Shown piece after piece: positions 43,356-52,449 of a stretch of 64,000 nucleotides of DNA. Below the pieces are notes generated by a model that made no database searches, was not told the origin of the DNA, and worked only from the letters and a program-made list of their open reading frames with translations. The position numbers were made by a program, and so were the translations under genes. The stretch is from JADLGJ01 sp031423615 (GTDB taxonomy: Bacteria; Omnitrophota; Gorgyraeia; Zapsychrales; JANLHA01), in assembly GCA_031423615.1 (NCBI GenBank), contig JANPFV010000104.1, forward strand, positions 56,326 to 120,325, in the 5' to 3' direction. The first letter of the stretch is position 1. Every line of letters starts with the position of its first letter.

Positions 43356-44522
43356 ATGAGTCATCGTAAGAAAAAAGTCATCATTATAGGATCGACCGGA
43401 TCGATAGGGATCAATGCCCTTAAGGTGATCCAACGTTTCCCCGAGCAATTTGAAGTTTTGGGTTTAACGGCATGCCATAATTGGAAACTGCTTTCTCAAC
43501 AGGCCAAGATTTTTAAACCGAAATATCTCGCGATCAATCACGCCCATGCACGAGATTTAAAGAGGGCCGTCAAGGGCGGAAAAGTCTTTGATGCCGGGAG
43601 TGAGCTATCTTATTTAGCCGCGCATTCCGATGTTGATATTGTCGTTTTGGCCATGAGCGGACGTTTTGCCCTGGAACCTTTTTTAAGTGCGGCGAAGGCA
43701 GGTAAACACATCGCTCCCGCAAATAAGGAAGCCTTGGTTATCGCCGGAGAAATAATTATGGCCGCGGCCCGCAAGTCGGGCGCTAAAATTATTCCGGTGG
43801 ACAGTGAGCAAAGTGCCATTTTTCAGTGTTTAGAAGGGCAGAGCACGGCGGAACTGAAAAAGATTTATTTGACGGCTTCCGGTGGGGCACTTTACAATAC
43901 TCCCAGCCGTTGTTTTGACACCTTGACAATAAACGATATCTTGAAACATCCACGCTGGAAGATGGGCCGCAAGATTACCATTGATTCCGCGACCATGATG
44001 AATAAGGGATTCGAAGTGCTAGAAACTCAACGGTTGTTTGACGTCGATGTAAAAAAGATAGAAGTTGTTATTCATCCCCAAGCGATCATTCACTCTATGG
44101 TCAGTTTTATGGATGGTTCGGTTTTAGCCCAGATGGGGGTAACGGACATGCGGTTACCGATTCAATATGCTTTGACGTACCCGCAGCGTCGCAACAGTGG
44201 ACTGAAAGATCCGGATTTTACCGGATTGGGCCAGTTGACATTTGCCAAACCGGATTTTGGGAAATTCCCTTGTCTGCCTTTGGCGTTACATGTGGCCGCC
44301 GTCGGAGGGACATTGCCCACGGTTTTAAACGCGGCTGATGAAGAAGCGGTGGAATCTTTTTTGGCCGGGAAAATCCGTTTTTCGCAGATTTTTAAAATTG
44401 TCGATAAAACCGTGAGCGCCCATAAGACCCAAAAAAATATTAATTTAAAAGCCATACAGGAAACGGATATGTGGGCCCGTGTAAAGACCCAAGAATTTAT
44501 TCGTAAAATCAAAGGGACATAA
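43356..44522 (+). CDS. dxr: 1-deoxy-D-xylulose-5-phosphate reductoisomerase
   Basis: 388 residues from ATG 43356. Second step of the non-mevalonate isoprenoid pathway. IIIGSTGSIGINALKVI binds NADPH, and APANKEALVIAG is the central motif. The metal site is in IPVDSEQSAIFQCLEG. SGGALYNTP is the mobile loop, HPRWKMGRKITIDSATMMNK and ETQRLFDV follow, and HPQAIIHSMVSFMDGSVLAQ completes the family pattern. It supplies the precursors used by UppS two genes upstream. Confidence 0.96.
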   Translation: MSHRKKKVIIIGSTGSIGINALKVIQRFPEQFEVLGLTACHNWKLLSQQAKIFKPKYLAINHAHARDLKRAVKGGKVFDAGSELSYLAAHSDVDIVVLAMSGRFALEPFLSAAKAGKHIAPANKEALVIAGEIIMAAARKSGAKIIPVDSEQSAIFQCLEGQSTAELKKIYLTASGGALYNTPSRCFDTLTINDILKHPRWKMGRKITIDSATMMNKGFEVLETQRLFDVDVKKIEVVIHPQAIIHSMVSFMDGSVLAQMGVTDMRLPIQYALTYPQRRNSGLKDPDFTGLGQLTFAKPDFGKFPCLPLALHVAAVGGTLPTVLNAADEEAVESFLAGKIRFSQIFKIVDKTVSAHKTQKNINLKAIQETDMWARVKTQEFIRKIKGT

Positions 44523-44535
44523 CTAAAGAGGTTCT

Positions 44536-45615
44536 ATGAGCTTAATTATTTTTCTTATTGTTTTAGGCGTTCTGGTCATCGTTCATGAATGGGGACATTA
44601 TATCACCGCCAGAAAATTGGGAATCGCAGTCGAACAATTTTCGGTTGGGTTTGGCCCGAAGCTTTTTGGATGGAAAGCGGACGGGACTGAATTTATGGTC
44701 TGCGCCATACCTTTAGGCGGTTTTGTCAAGCTTTCCGGTGATGACCGTACGAAATTGAAAGGTATCAAGGAGGAATTTTATTCCCAGTCCGTCGGACGGC
44801 GCGCCCTGGTGATCGTCATGGGGCCGGTGATCAATATTGTTTTTGCTTATCTTTGTCTTTATGTGTTATGCCTTCACGGCTTGCCTGTATCGGAACCCAA
44901 GATCGGTTTGGTCAAAGAGGGCTCGCCGGCCGCTCATGCTGATTTGCGTCCCGGAGATATCATTCTCAATATTGATAATGCGAAGGTCAAGAATTTTGAA
45001 GATATTATGGAGATTATTTTGACCTCGACGGGTGACCCGATGAAATTTGATATTCTGCGCGGTCAGGAGAATATTCAAAAAACAATCACTCCCGAGCACA
45101 GTATGACCGAGGGGCTATTTAAAAGTAAAACCAAGGCCCGTATGATCGGGATCGGATCAGCGGGGGACTCCAAAATCGTCCGTTATGGTGTTATTGAATC
45201 TTTCGGTGTGGCCGCGGAACAAATTGTCCATAAGACCATTTTACTATTTAAAGTTTTTCATCGCATTTTTTCCGGGGCTATTCCCGCTCAGGACGCTTTG
45301 GCGGGGCCGATAAAAATATTCGGCATCATCAGCCTTTATGCACAAATGGGCTTTTTCGCCGTGTTATATATCATGGCGGAAATAAGTTTGAATCTGGCCA
45401 TTTTCAATCTTTTTCCTATTCCGGTTCTCGACGGGGGTCATTTGTTTCTGCTTTTAATAGAGAAAATACGCGGTAAACCTGTATCGTTAAAATTTGAGGA
45501 AAATTGGAGCAAGGTCGGCTTGGGGCTATTGCTGACATTAATGATTTTTGTTGTTTATAATGACATAAGTTCGATGGGCTGGTTGGAGAAGGTATTTAAA
45601 TTCTTCCAACATTAA
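44536..45615 (+). CDS. rseP: Site-2 membrane metalloprotease (RseP/M50B)
   Basis: 359 residues. The zinc motif HExxH is in VIVHEWGHYITARKLGI, right after the first membrane helix. EQFSVGFGPKLFGW and IPLGGFVKLSGDDR are family signatures. A PDZ domain (about 115-190, VKEGSPAAHADLRPGDIIL) lies between membrane segments. The second active-site motif is LFNLFPIPVLDGGHLFLLL. It cleaves membrane-bound anti-sigma factors or signal-peptide remnants; no rseA/sigE is in the window. The position after dxr is the usual one. Confidence 0.94.
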   Translation: MSLIIFLIVLGVLVIVHEWGHYITARKLGIAVEQFSVGFGPKLFGWKADGTEFMVCAIPLGGFVKLSGDDRTKLKGIKEEFYSQSVGRRALVIVMGPVINIVFAYLCLYVLCLHGLPVSEPKIGLVKEGSPAAHADLRPGDIILNIDNAKVKNFEDIMEIILTSTGDPMKFDILRGQENIQKTITPEHSMTEGLFKSKTKARMIGIGSAGDSKIVRYGVIESFGVAAEQIVHKTILLFKVFHRIFSGAIPAQDALAGPIKIFGIISLYAQMGFFAVLYIMAEISLNLAIFNLFPIPVLDGGHLFLLLIEKIRGKPVSLKFEENWSKVGLGLLLTLMIFVVYNDISSMGWLEKVFKFFQH

Positions 45616-45633
45616 AGGAAAAAAGGGGCTCCT

Positions 45634-46917
45634 ATGGAAATGGAATACAGTGATCTCAAGCAGATCGTCCATCAATACCTGATCAAGAAAACAGATTTTC
45701 TTAAAGTCAAAGACAGCATGAATGATGACCAGCTGCGCGTCTTTGTTGATAAGGCCTTGACCAACCTGTGTTCCGATGAACGTATTGACCTTCCTACCTC
45801 GACGAGGATTTTGTTGATCCGCGAATTGGTCAGCGCGGTCGTCAGTTTAGGGCCTCTGCGTCCTTTGATTGAGGACAAGACGATCACGGAAATCATGATC
45901 AATGGCCCGAGTGCAATTTATGTGCAGAGAGAAGGGAAAATCACTTTAACGGATATTAAATTCGCTTCCAATGAACAACTGGTGCATACGATCCAGAAGA
46001 TTTTGGCAGGATCAGGGTCGAATCGCCGCGTGGATGAAAGTTCACCCTATGTTGACTTTTCTCTGCCCGATGGATCGCGGGTCAATGTTTTGTTGCCGCC
46101 CTGTTCGCTGGTCGGGCCGGTTATGACGGTGCGTAAATTTGCGGATATTGGCAACCTGGATGATCTGTTGAGCCGCGGAACGTTGAGCAAAAAAATGGCC
46201 GTGTTTTTGATCAATGCAATGAAAGCCAAATTGAATGTGGTGTTTTGCGGGGCCACCGGGACGGGGAAAACTACGACATTAAACGTTTTGTCCCGGCATT
46301 TGCCCGAACATGAGCGTATTATCACTATCGAAGACACTCCTGAATTGCACTTATTGCAAAAGCATGTCGTTTCTTTGCAATCCAAGCCGGCAAATATCGA
46401 AGGCAAAGGGGCTATTACCACTCGCGATCTATTTGTGAATTCCTTGCGTATGCGTCCCGACCGTATCATTATCGGAGAAATCCGTTCTGGTGAAATGCTG
46501 GACTTGATCGAATCGATTTCTTCCGGTCACTCCGGTGCTCTGGCTATTGTCCATGCCGAATCTCCGGAGGATTGTGTGAACCGTATGGTCACCATGATGC
46601 TGATGACCGGAATCCGTTTGAGTACAGAAGTCATTACCAAGCACGTTGTCCGGGCCATAGATTTGATTGTGCATATCGAGCTTTTTCCTGACGGGATACG
46701 CCGGATTACCCATGTGAGTGATTTTACTTTTGATGAAAAGACGCAGGAGCCGCGGCTGGAACATGTTTTTCAATTTATCCAGGATAAAATGGAAGAAAGC
46801 GGAAAAATCATAGGGCACTGGGAAATGAGCGCCCATAAACCTTCCTTTTATAATAAATTTGTAAAAAAGAACACCCTTTTTCCAGAAGGATTTTTTGAAA
46901 CAAAGGTTGGAGAATAA
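45634..46917 (+). CDS. CpaF/TadA-type secretion ATPase
   Basis: 427 residues. Hexameric motor of Tad (Flp) pilus assembly, type II/IV secretion superfamily. The N-terminal region has GPLRPLIEDKTITEIMINGP, and IDESSP-like RRVDESSPYVDFSLPDGSR follows. Walker A is VVFCGATGTGKTTTLNVL, the Asp box is ITIEDTPELHL, and Walker B/His box is RMRPDRIIIGEIRSGEMLDL with SGHSGALAIVHAESPEDC. No other tad or pilus gene adjoins it; it sits between rseP and proS. The prepilin peptidase at 12765 would be its natural partner. Confidence 0.9.
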   Translation: MEMEYSDLKQIVHQYLIKKTDFLKVKDSMNDDQLRVFVDKALTNLCSDERIDLPTSTRILLIRELVSAVVSLGPLRPLIEDKTITEIMINGPSAIYVQREGKITLTDIKFASNEQLVHTIQKILAGSGSNRRVDESSPYVDFSLPDGSRVNVLLPPCSLVGPVMTVRKFADIGNLDDLLSRGTLSKKMAVFLINAMKAKLNVVFCGATGTGKTTTLNVLSRHLPEHERIITIEDTPELHLLQKHVVSLQSKPANIEGKGAITTRDLFVNSLRMRPDRIIIGEIRSGEMLDLIESISSGHSGALAIVHAESPEDCVNRMVTMMLMTGIRLSTEVITKHVVRAIDLIVHIELFPDGIRRITHVSDFTFDEKTQEPRLEHVFQFIQDKMEESGKIIGHWEMSAHKPSFYNKFVKKNTLFPEGFFETKVGE

Positions 46918-46919
46918 AA

Positions 46920-48185
46920 ATGTATTGGTCGAAAGCATTTTTTCCCACAATAAAGGAAGTGCCGTCGGGCACGGAAGCGATCAGCCATCAGTTGTCACTG
47001 CGCGCGGGTTTGGTCATGATGCTGACGTCGGGAGTGTATTCTTATTTACCCTTGGGTTTGCGCGTCCTTAAAAAAATTGAAAATATCATCCGGGAGGAAA
47101 TGAATCAAGCGGGCGGACAGGAATTGTTTTTGCCGGTCTTACAGCCCATTGAGCTCTGGCAGCAAACGGGACGGGACAAGACCCTGGCCGAAGTGATGAT
47201 TAAATTCGAGGATAAAAAGGGGCGTGTCATGTGCCTCGGCCCGACCCATGAAGAAGTCATTACGGATCTTGTAAAGAATTATGTGCAGTCCTATCGTCAA
47301 CTGCCGGTCACGTTATATCAAATTCAAACGAAATTTCGTGACGAGCTTCGGACCCGTTACGGAATTGTTAGGGCGTGTGAATTTATTATGAAAGATGCTT
47401 ATAGTTTTGACCGCGATGAGGCGGGCCTGCAGAAAAATTACCAATTGATGTATGATGCGTATATGCGGATTTTTCAGCGCTGCGGTTTAAATGTCGTGAT
47501 TGCCGAAGCTGATTCCGGTGCTATGGGTGGAAGCGTGTCGCATGAATTTCTTGTCCCTGCGGCGATCGGTGAAGACGTCATTGTTAAGTGCCCGGATTGT
47601 GGTTTTGGCGGCGCGCATAAAGCGGACGTGCAAGAGGAAGGAAAGCCCTGCCCCAAATGCAAGAACGGAAAACTTGTCAAGCAGGTCGCCATTGAATTGG
47701 GTCATGTTTTTCAATTGGGTTTAAAATACAGCAATGCGCAACAGGCTTTATTTCTTGATGAGGACGGCAAGCAAAAACCGATTGTCATGGGCTGTTATGG
47801 CATCGGTGTCAGCCGCTTGATCGCGGCCATCATTGAAACAAACAATGACGCAAACGGTATCATTTGGCCCCAGGAAGTGGCGCCATTTGACGTCGAAGTT
47901 TTACCTTTGCAGGTCAATGACACCGAAACCTTGGATTTGGCCAAACAGTTTTATACCGATTTAGAAAAAGCCGGTCTGGCTGTTCTTGTCGATGACCGTG
48001 ACGAGAGCGCAGGAAGAAAATTTAATGATGCGGACTTGATCGGTATTCCTTATCGTATTGTTATAGGGAAAAGAACCCTCAAGGAAGGAAAGGTCGAGAT
48101 TAAAAACCGCCGTACCGGTGAGATTTTTGTTGTGTCTAAGGAGGATGCGGTTGTTGAATTAAAAAAGCTATGCGGGAGCAAATGA
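46920..48185 (+). CDS. proS: Prolyl-tRNA synthetase without the INS editing domain
   Basis: 421 residues; the standard bacterial enzyme is about 570. Class II synthetase motifs are present: TSGVYSYLPLGLRVLKKIE (motif 1), TKFRDELRTRYGIVRACEFI (motif 2), and GCYGIGVSRLIAAI (motif 3). The anticodon-binding domain occupies the C-terminal 110 residues. Between motifs 2 and 3 the roughly 180-residue editing insertion is replaced by about 45 residues with two CxxC pairs (KCPDCGFG and PCPKCKNG), a likely zinc ribbon. Proofreading of Ala-tRNAPro must therefore come from elsewhere, if at all. It starts 3 bases after the ATPase stop. Confidence 0.95.
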   Translation: MYWSKAFFPTIKEVPSGTEAISHQLSLRAGLVMMLTSGVYSYLPLGLRVLKKIENIIREEMNQAGGQELFLPVLQPIELWQQTGRDKTLAEVMIKFEDKKGRVMCLGPTHEEVITDLVKNYVQSYRQLPVTLYQIQTKFRDELRTRYGIVRACEFIMKDAYSFDRDEAGLQKNYQLMYDAYMRIFQRCGLNVVIAEADSGAMGGSVSHEFLVPAAIGEDVIVKCPDCGFGGAHKADVQEEGKPCPKCKNGKLVKQVAIELGHVFQLGLKYSNAQQALFLDEDGKQKPIVMGCYGIGVSRLIAAIIETNNDANGIIWPQEVAPFDVEVLPLQVNDTETLDLAKQFYTDLEKAGLAVLVDDRDESAGRKFNDADLIGIPYRIVIGKRTLKEGKVEIKNRRTGEIFVVSKEDAVVELKKLCGSK

Positions 48186-48188
48186 GCG

Positions 48189-48662
48189 ATGAATGAGGAG
48201 CAGCGGGCCACGGAACAAGCAAAAATATCTCTCCTTGTGGTTGCTCTTATTCAGGAGGCTGGGTTGGAACTTGTAAATCTAGAATTTAAAGGTAAGAATC
48301 AAAAGATGATTGAAGTCCTCATCGATCATCCCGGTGGAGGAATCACGTTAGAAGAATGTGTAAGAATAAATAAAAAAATTATTTCGTCATTTGAGCCCAA
48401 CAATATTGTTGATTATGATTTAGTCGTGGCTTCTCCGGGACTAGATTATCATCTGAAGAACGCCAAAGATTTTCGCCGCGTATTAAATAATTGCGTGACT
48501 GTTTTGCTGACGGAGAAGGTGGATGGGAAAGGGCAATATAAAGGTTTAGTGAAGGAGGTCAAGGAAGACGTTGTTTTCATTGCAGCAAAAAAAAAGGAAG
48601 TGTGGATTCCCTTTAATAAAATTATGAAAGCCGTTTTAGTCATAGAGTGGTTTGATCAATAA
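48189..48662 (+). CDS. rimP: Ribosome maturation factor RimP
   Basis: 157 residues. Assists 30S subunit maturation. The N-terminal alpha/beta domain has GLELVNLEFKGKNQKMIEVL and IDHPGGGITLEECVRINKKI. YDLVVASPGLDYHLKNAKDF is the RimP signature. The C-terminal SH3-like barrel (about 95-157) ends with WIPFNKIMKAVLVIEW. It precedes nusA and infB, the usual rimP-nusA-infB order, without YlxR or YlxQ between. Confidence 0.93.
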   Translation: MNEEQRATEQAKISLLVVALIQEAGLELVNLEFKGKNQKMIEVLIDHPGGGITLEECVRINKKIISSFEPNNIVDYDLVVASPGLDYHLKNAKDFRRVLNNCVTVLLTEKVDGKGQYKGLVKEVKEDVVFIAAKKKEVWIPFNKIMKAVLVIEWFDQ

Positions 48663-48675
48663 GAAAGGTAAGGTT

Positions 48676-49896
48676 ATGGATAATAATGAATTGATGACAA
48701 TCTTAGAGCAATTGGAGCGCGACAAAGGGATCGACAAGGAAATCCTCATCAGCGCGGTAGAAGCCGCGGTCGCCTCAGCCGCGCGCAAAATTTTGAGCGT
48801 CGGAGATGAGGAAGAAGTGACGGTCGTTCTCAATCGTAAAACCGGAAAGCTCAAGGCTTTTGCTGGTGAGCAGGAAATCCGTTCCAGTGAATTCGGACGC
48901 ATTGCCGCTCAAACGGCCAAGCAGGTGGTGATCCAGAAGATCCGCGAAGCTGAAAAGGACGTTATTTACACCGAATACCAAGGCCGCATCGGTCAGATCA
49001 TTAGCGGTAGCGTTTACCGTTTTGAAAAAGGCAATATCATCATCGACCTCGGAAAAACGGAAGGTTGTTTATTGCGCTCGGAACAATCACCTAAAGAAGA
49101 GTTCAAACAGGGCGATCGGGTGCGGGCCTATGTTTTGAATGCTAGCCGGGAGACCAAGGGGCCGCAAATCATTTTATCGCGATCCAACCCCAGTTTTGTG
49201 AAACGTTTGTTTGAGCTGGAAGTCCCGGAAATTTATGAAGGGATTGTTGAGGTCAAGTCCATTGCCCGCGCGGCGGGAGAAAGAACCAAAATCGCCGTTT
49301 ATTCAAAAGACGATAAAGTGGATTGCGTGGGCGCTTGCGTTGGCATGCGCGGTTCTCGGGTCAAAAATATTGTTACCGAGCTGCAGGGCGAGCGCATCGA
49401 TATTGTCCGCTATTCCGAAGATATCAAGGAATATATTCAAGCGGCTCTTTCGCCGGCGGAAATTTCGCAGATCCAGGTCAAGTCGGATGAAAAGAAAGCG
49501 AATTTGATCGTTGCCGAGGACCAGTTGTCTTTGGCCATTGGAAAGCGTGGGCAAAATGTACGTTTGGCCAGTGAATTGGTCGGTTGGGACCTTAATATTT
49601 TCACCGCGGAGCAGTGGAAAAAGCATTTGGATGAACTTTTAGGAGGCGCCGGTCCGGCCAAAGAAAAGGCGGAAGAAAAAACTACTGCGGCTCAGACCGA
49701 GGAAAAGGCTGCTGATTTAGAAGACCTTCCCGGTGTAGGAGAAAAACTTCTCGAGGCGCTGAAGGAAGCCGGCTTTGATTCTTTAGAAAAGATTTCCGGC
49801 GCCAGTATCGAACAATTGACGCAAGTCAAGGGTTTAGGCGAGGCCAAGGCGCAAAAAGTCATAGCCAAAGCCAAAGCATTGCTTAAAAAAGATTAA
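48676..49896 (+). CDS. nusA: Transcription termination/antitermination factor NusA
   Basis: About 406 residues from ATG 48676, with AAGG upstream. The N-terminal RNA-polymerase-binding domain (1-125, DKEILISAVEAAVASAARKI) is followed by an S1 domain (about 130-200, YQGRIGQIISGSVYRFEKGN). Two KH domains follow at 200-340 (VGACVGMRGSRVKNIVTELQ and AIGKRGQNVRLASELVGWDL). A Glu/Ala-rich linker leads to one helix-hairpin-helix repeat at the C-terminus (LPGVGEKLLEALKEAGF). The single C-terminal repeat is shorter than in E. coli. A strong hairpin follows before infB. Confidence 0.95.
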   Translation: MDNNELMTILEQLERDKGIDKEILISAVEAAVASAARKILSVGDEEEVTVVLNRKTGKLKAFAGEQEIRSSEFGRIAAQTAKQVVIQKIREAEKDVIYTEYQGRIGQIISGSVYRFEKGNIIIDLGKTEGCLLRSEQSPKEEFKQGDRVRAYVLNASRETKGPQIILSRSNPSFVKRLFELEVPEIYEGIVEVKSIARAAGERTKIAVYSKDDKVDCVGACVGMRGSRVKNIVTELQGERIDIVRYSEDIKEYIQAALSPAEISQIQVKSDEKKANLIVAEDQLSLAIGKRGQNVRLASELVGWDLNIFTAEQWKKHLDELLGGAGPAKEKAEEKTTAAQTEEKAADLEDLPGVGEKLLEALKEAGFDSLEKISGASIEQLTQVKGLGEAKAQKVIAKAKALLKKD

Positions 49897-49928
49897 ATGC
49901 GGCGTTTTGCATGATATGATAGCGAGGT

Positions 49929-49957
49929 CTCTTGGCGTAATGTTTTATGCCAGAGAG
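49929..49957 (+). terminator. Strong hairpin between nusA and infB
   Basis: CTCT-TGGCGTAA (49929-49940) pairs with TTATGCCA-g-AGAG (49945-49957). That is 12 pairs including one G-T, a single bulged G, and the four-base loop TGTT. TAAATTATTTTT follows. It could be a terminator or an attenuator controlling infB. Confidence 0.5.
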
Positions 49958-49989
49958 TAAATTATTTTTAATCCATTGTATAGGTGACT

Positions 49990-52434
49990 ATGTTAGTTTC
50001 AGAATTAGCTAAAGAATTCAACACTACGACGGCCAATGTTTTAGGCAAACTTAAAACCTTACGGCTTCGTGCCACGGACGGTAATCAGGACCTCAGTAAA
50101 GCGGTCGTAACCGTACTGCGCAGTGAGCTTGTGAAAGATCTTAAAAGTGCCACTGCGGCCCGGGTGGCGGCGAAAGCGGCAAAGGTCATTTCTAAAAAAG
50201 AGGCCCTTAAGGTTGTCGAAATGGAGCCTGAAGAAGCGCCTAAAGGTAAAAAGTCAACGGCCAAAAAAAGTGCTGGCAAGAAAGATGAGGCTGTCGCGCA
50301 ACCACCAGAAGAAATTTCTGTCGATGATAAAGCGAAGGTGAGCAAATCTGTGGAACCTCTTGTCCTTAAGGAAGTTCCTCCGGCGAAGATTGAAGTTGAG
50401 GCAGAACAAAAGCCCGTCGTTAAAGCCAAGGTTGAAACTCCTATTTCTCCTGCGCCTTCTCCTGTTAAAGCGGCCGCCCCATTACCCGTGGCCAAACCAA
50501 CGGCTGAAGAGGAAGCGAAAGGTTTTGTTCCTCTTAAGCCTTTGGCGAAGAAAAAGCGCAAGGTCATGGGACGGGGAGATTCTTCGGGTCGCGGCTCATC
50601 AGACACCAGCCCGGTGGATATTCTGCCCGTCGGACAAACGCCAACGGCCACGGGCCAGCCGGATGCTCCCAAAGAATTAAAAGAGATTGAAGTTCAATTG
50701 CCAATTTCCGTAAAAGATTTTGCTGTGCGTATTCAGGAAAAGACCAGTGTGGTTTTAAAGAAATTAATGGAAATGGGTGTTTTGGCTAACATCAATCAGA
50801 ATCTGAGCGAAGAAGTTGTGCGAGCGCTGGCTTTGGCCTTGGGTTATTCCATTACCAAGATCAAAACAAAAGAGGAAAAACTTATTGAGGTCCATAAAGC
50901 CGAGGAAGAGGATCCTGCTCTTTTGACGGCTCGCGGACCCGTGGTTACTTTTATGGGACATGTTGATCACGGGAAAACATCCTTACTCGACCGTATTCGT
51001 AAAAGCCGCGTGGCTGATAAAGAGCACGGGGGAATAACCCAGCACATCGGAGCTTATTCGGTGAGAGTTCCCAAAGGTCGCATCACTTTTTTGGATACTC
51101 CCGGTCACGAAGCTTTCACGGCGATGCGGGCGCGTGGTGCGCACATTACCGACATCGTGGTGATCGTTATTGCGGCCGATGAAGGCATAATGCCGCAAAC
51201 CGAGGAAGCGATTGATCATGCCCGCGCCGCCGGGGTTCCCATCGTCATTGCCCTTAACAAAATTGATAAACGTAATGCCGATATTGACCGGGTTAAAAAG
51301 CAACTGATGGAGCATGACTTAAATCCGGAAGACTGGGGCGGAAAAACTATTGTGGTTGGAGTTTCGGCCACAACTGGGGAAGGGATCGATAAATTATTGG
51401 AAATGATGATCCTGGAATCTGAAATGCTTGAATTGCGCGCCAATAGCCAGAAGAAAGCGTCGGGTATTGTTGTTGAGGCGCATATGAGCCGCGGCAAAGG
51501 GGCTTTGGCGACCTTGATTGTGCAAAGCGGGACTCTGCGTCAAAATGACATGATTGTCGTCGGTCAATATTACGGCCGCGTTAAAGCGATGTTTGATGAT
51601 TATGAAAAGCCGATCAATGAAGCCGGGCCTTCCATGCCCGTCGAGATCTTGGGTCTTCCCGGCGTTCCCGATGCGGGAGAAATGTTTTATATTGTTGATA
51701 ATGAGGAGCAGGCCCGCGAGATCACTTCGGTGCGCGTAGAGCAATTGAAGCATGAGCGTTTGCACGCCAGCAGCAAAATCACCTTGGAAGATCTTTATAC
51801 ACAAATCCAACAAGGAAAGATCAAGGAACTCAATGTCATTTTGAAAGCCGACGTCCAAGGTTCCGTCGAGGCGATCAAGGACTCCTTGAATAAAATTTCC
51901 ACTGCAGAAGTCAAGGTCAGCTTTATTCATACCGGTGTAGGCGACGTGAATGCGGCGGATGTTATCCTGGCCTTCGCTTCGAATGCGATCATTATTGCCT
52001 TTCAGGTTGGGATTGGCGTCAAAGCTGCGCAAGAATTGGAAAAAACGCCCGTCGATGTGCGCAAATACCGGATCATTTATGACGCGGTCAATGATGTGAA
52101 AAAAGCCATGGAAGGTCTGCTCGAACCTAAGAAACGACGGAAGTTTATCGCGCGCATCGAAGTCCGCCAGGCCTTCAAACTCAGCAAAGGTTATACCGTT
52201 GCCGGTTGTTTTGTTCTTAAAGGCCGGATCACCCGCAAGGCCACCGTCGATGTCATGCGCAATGGCGAAATTATTCACACCGGGGCCGTTTCAGGAATCA
52301 AGCGTTTTAAAGATGATGTGAAGGAAGTCGGCGAAGGTTATGAATGCGGCATTCTTCTGGAAAAGTTTGAAAAGTTTGAGCCCGGTGATGTCCTTGAGGC
52401 CTTTGAGATGGAATCCATTGCCAGAACGCTTTAA
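49990..52434 (+). CDS. infB: Translation initiation factor IF-2
   Basis: About 814 residues from ATG 49990, with AGGTG immediately upstream; a GTG at 49984 could add two. Brings fMet-tRNA to the 30S subunit. The N-terminal IF2_N domain (VSELAKEFNTTTANVLGKLK) is followed by a long Lys/Ala/Pro/Glu-rich linker (about 60-230) and a second IF2_N-like segment. The GTPase domain has G1 GHVDHGKTSLLDRI, the HIGAY switch, DTPGHEAF, and NKIDKR. Domains II-IV follow, ending with VGEGYECGILLEKF. rbfA, often next, is absent; trpS follows. Confidence 0.96.
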   Translation: MLVSELAKEFNTTTANVLGKLKTLRLRATDGNQDLSKAVVTVLRSELVKDLKSATAARVAAKAAKVISKKEALKVVEMEPEEAPKGKKSTAKKSAGKKDEAVAQPPEEISVDDKAKVSKSVEPLVLKEVPPAKIEVEAEQKPVVKAKVETPISPAPSPVKAAAPLPVAKPTAEEEAKGFVPLKPLAKKKRKVMGRGDSSGRGSSDTSPVDILPVGQTPTATGQPDAPKELKEIEVQLPISVKDFAVRIQEKTSVVLKKLMEMGVLANINQNLSEEVVRALALALGYSITKIKTKEEKLIEVHKAEEEDPALLTARGPVVTFMGHVDHGKTSLLDRIRKSRVADKEHGGITQHIGAYSVRVPKGRITFLDTPGHEAFTAMRARGAHITDIVVIVIAADEGIMPQTEEAIDHARAAGVPIVIALNKIDKRNADIDRVKKQLMEHDLNPEDWGGKTIVVGVSATTGEGIDKLLEMMILESEMLELRANSQKKASGIVVEAHMSRGKGALATLIVQSGTLRQNDMIVVGQYYGRVKAMFDDYEKPINEAGPSMPVEILGLPGVPDAGEMFYIVDNEEQAREITSVRVEQLKHERLHASSKITLEDLYTQIQQGKIKELNVILKADVQGSVEAIKDSLNKISTAEVKVSFIHTGVGDVNAADVILAFASNAIIIAFQVGIGVKAAQELEKTPVDVRKYRIIYDAVNDVKKAMEGLLEPKKRRKFIARIEVRQAFKLSKGYTVAGCFVLKGRITRKATVDVMRNGEIIHTGAVSGIKRFKDDVKEVGEGYECGILLEKFEKFEPGDVLEAFEMESIARTL

Positions 52435-52449
52435 ACAGCTTGAGATTTT

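Noticed and set aside
51394..52278. Minus-strand open frame of 294 residues opposite infB
   Set aside because: It is antisense to conserved IF-2 domains II-IV; its composition is that of a reversed coding strand and no motif is present.
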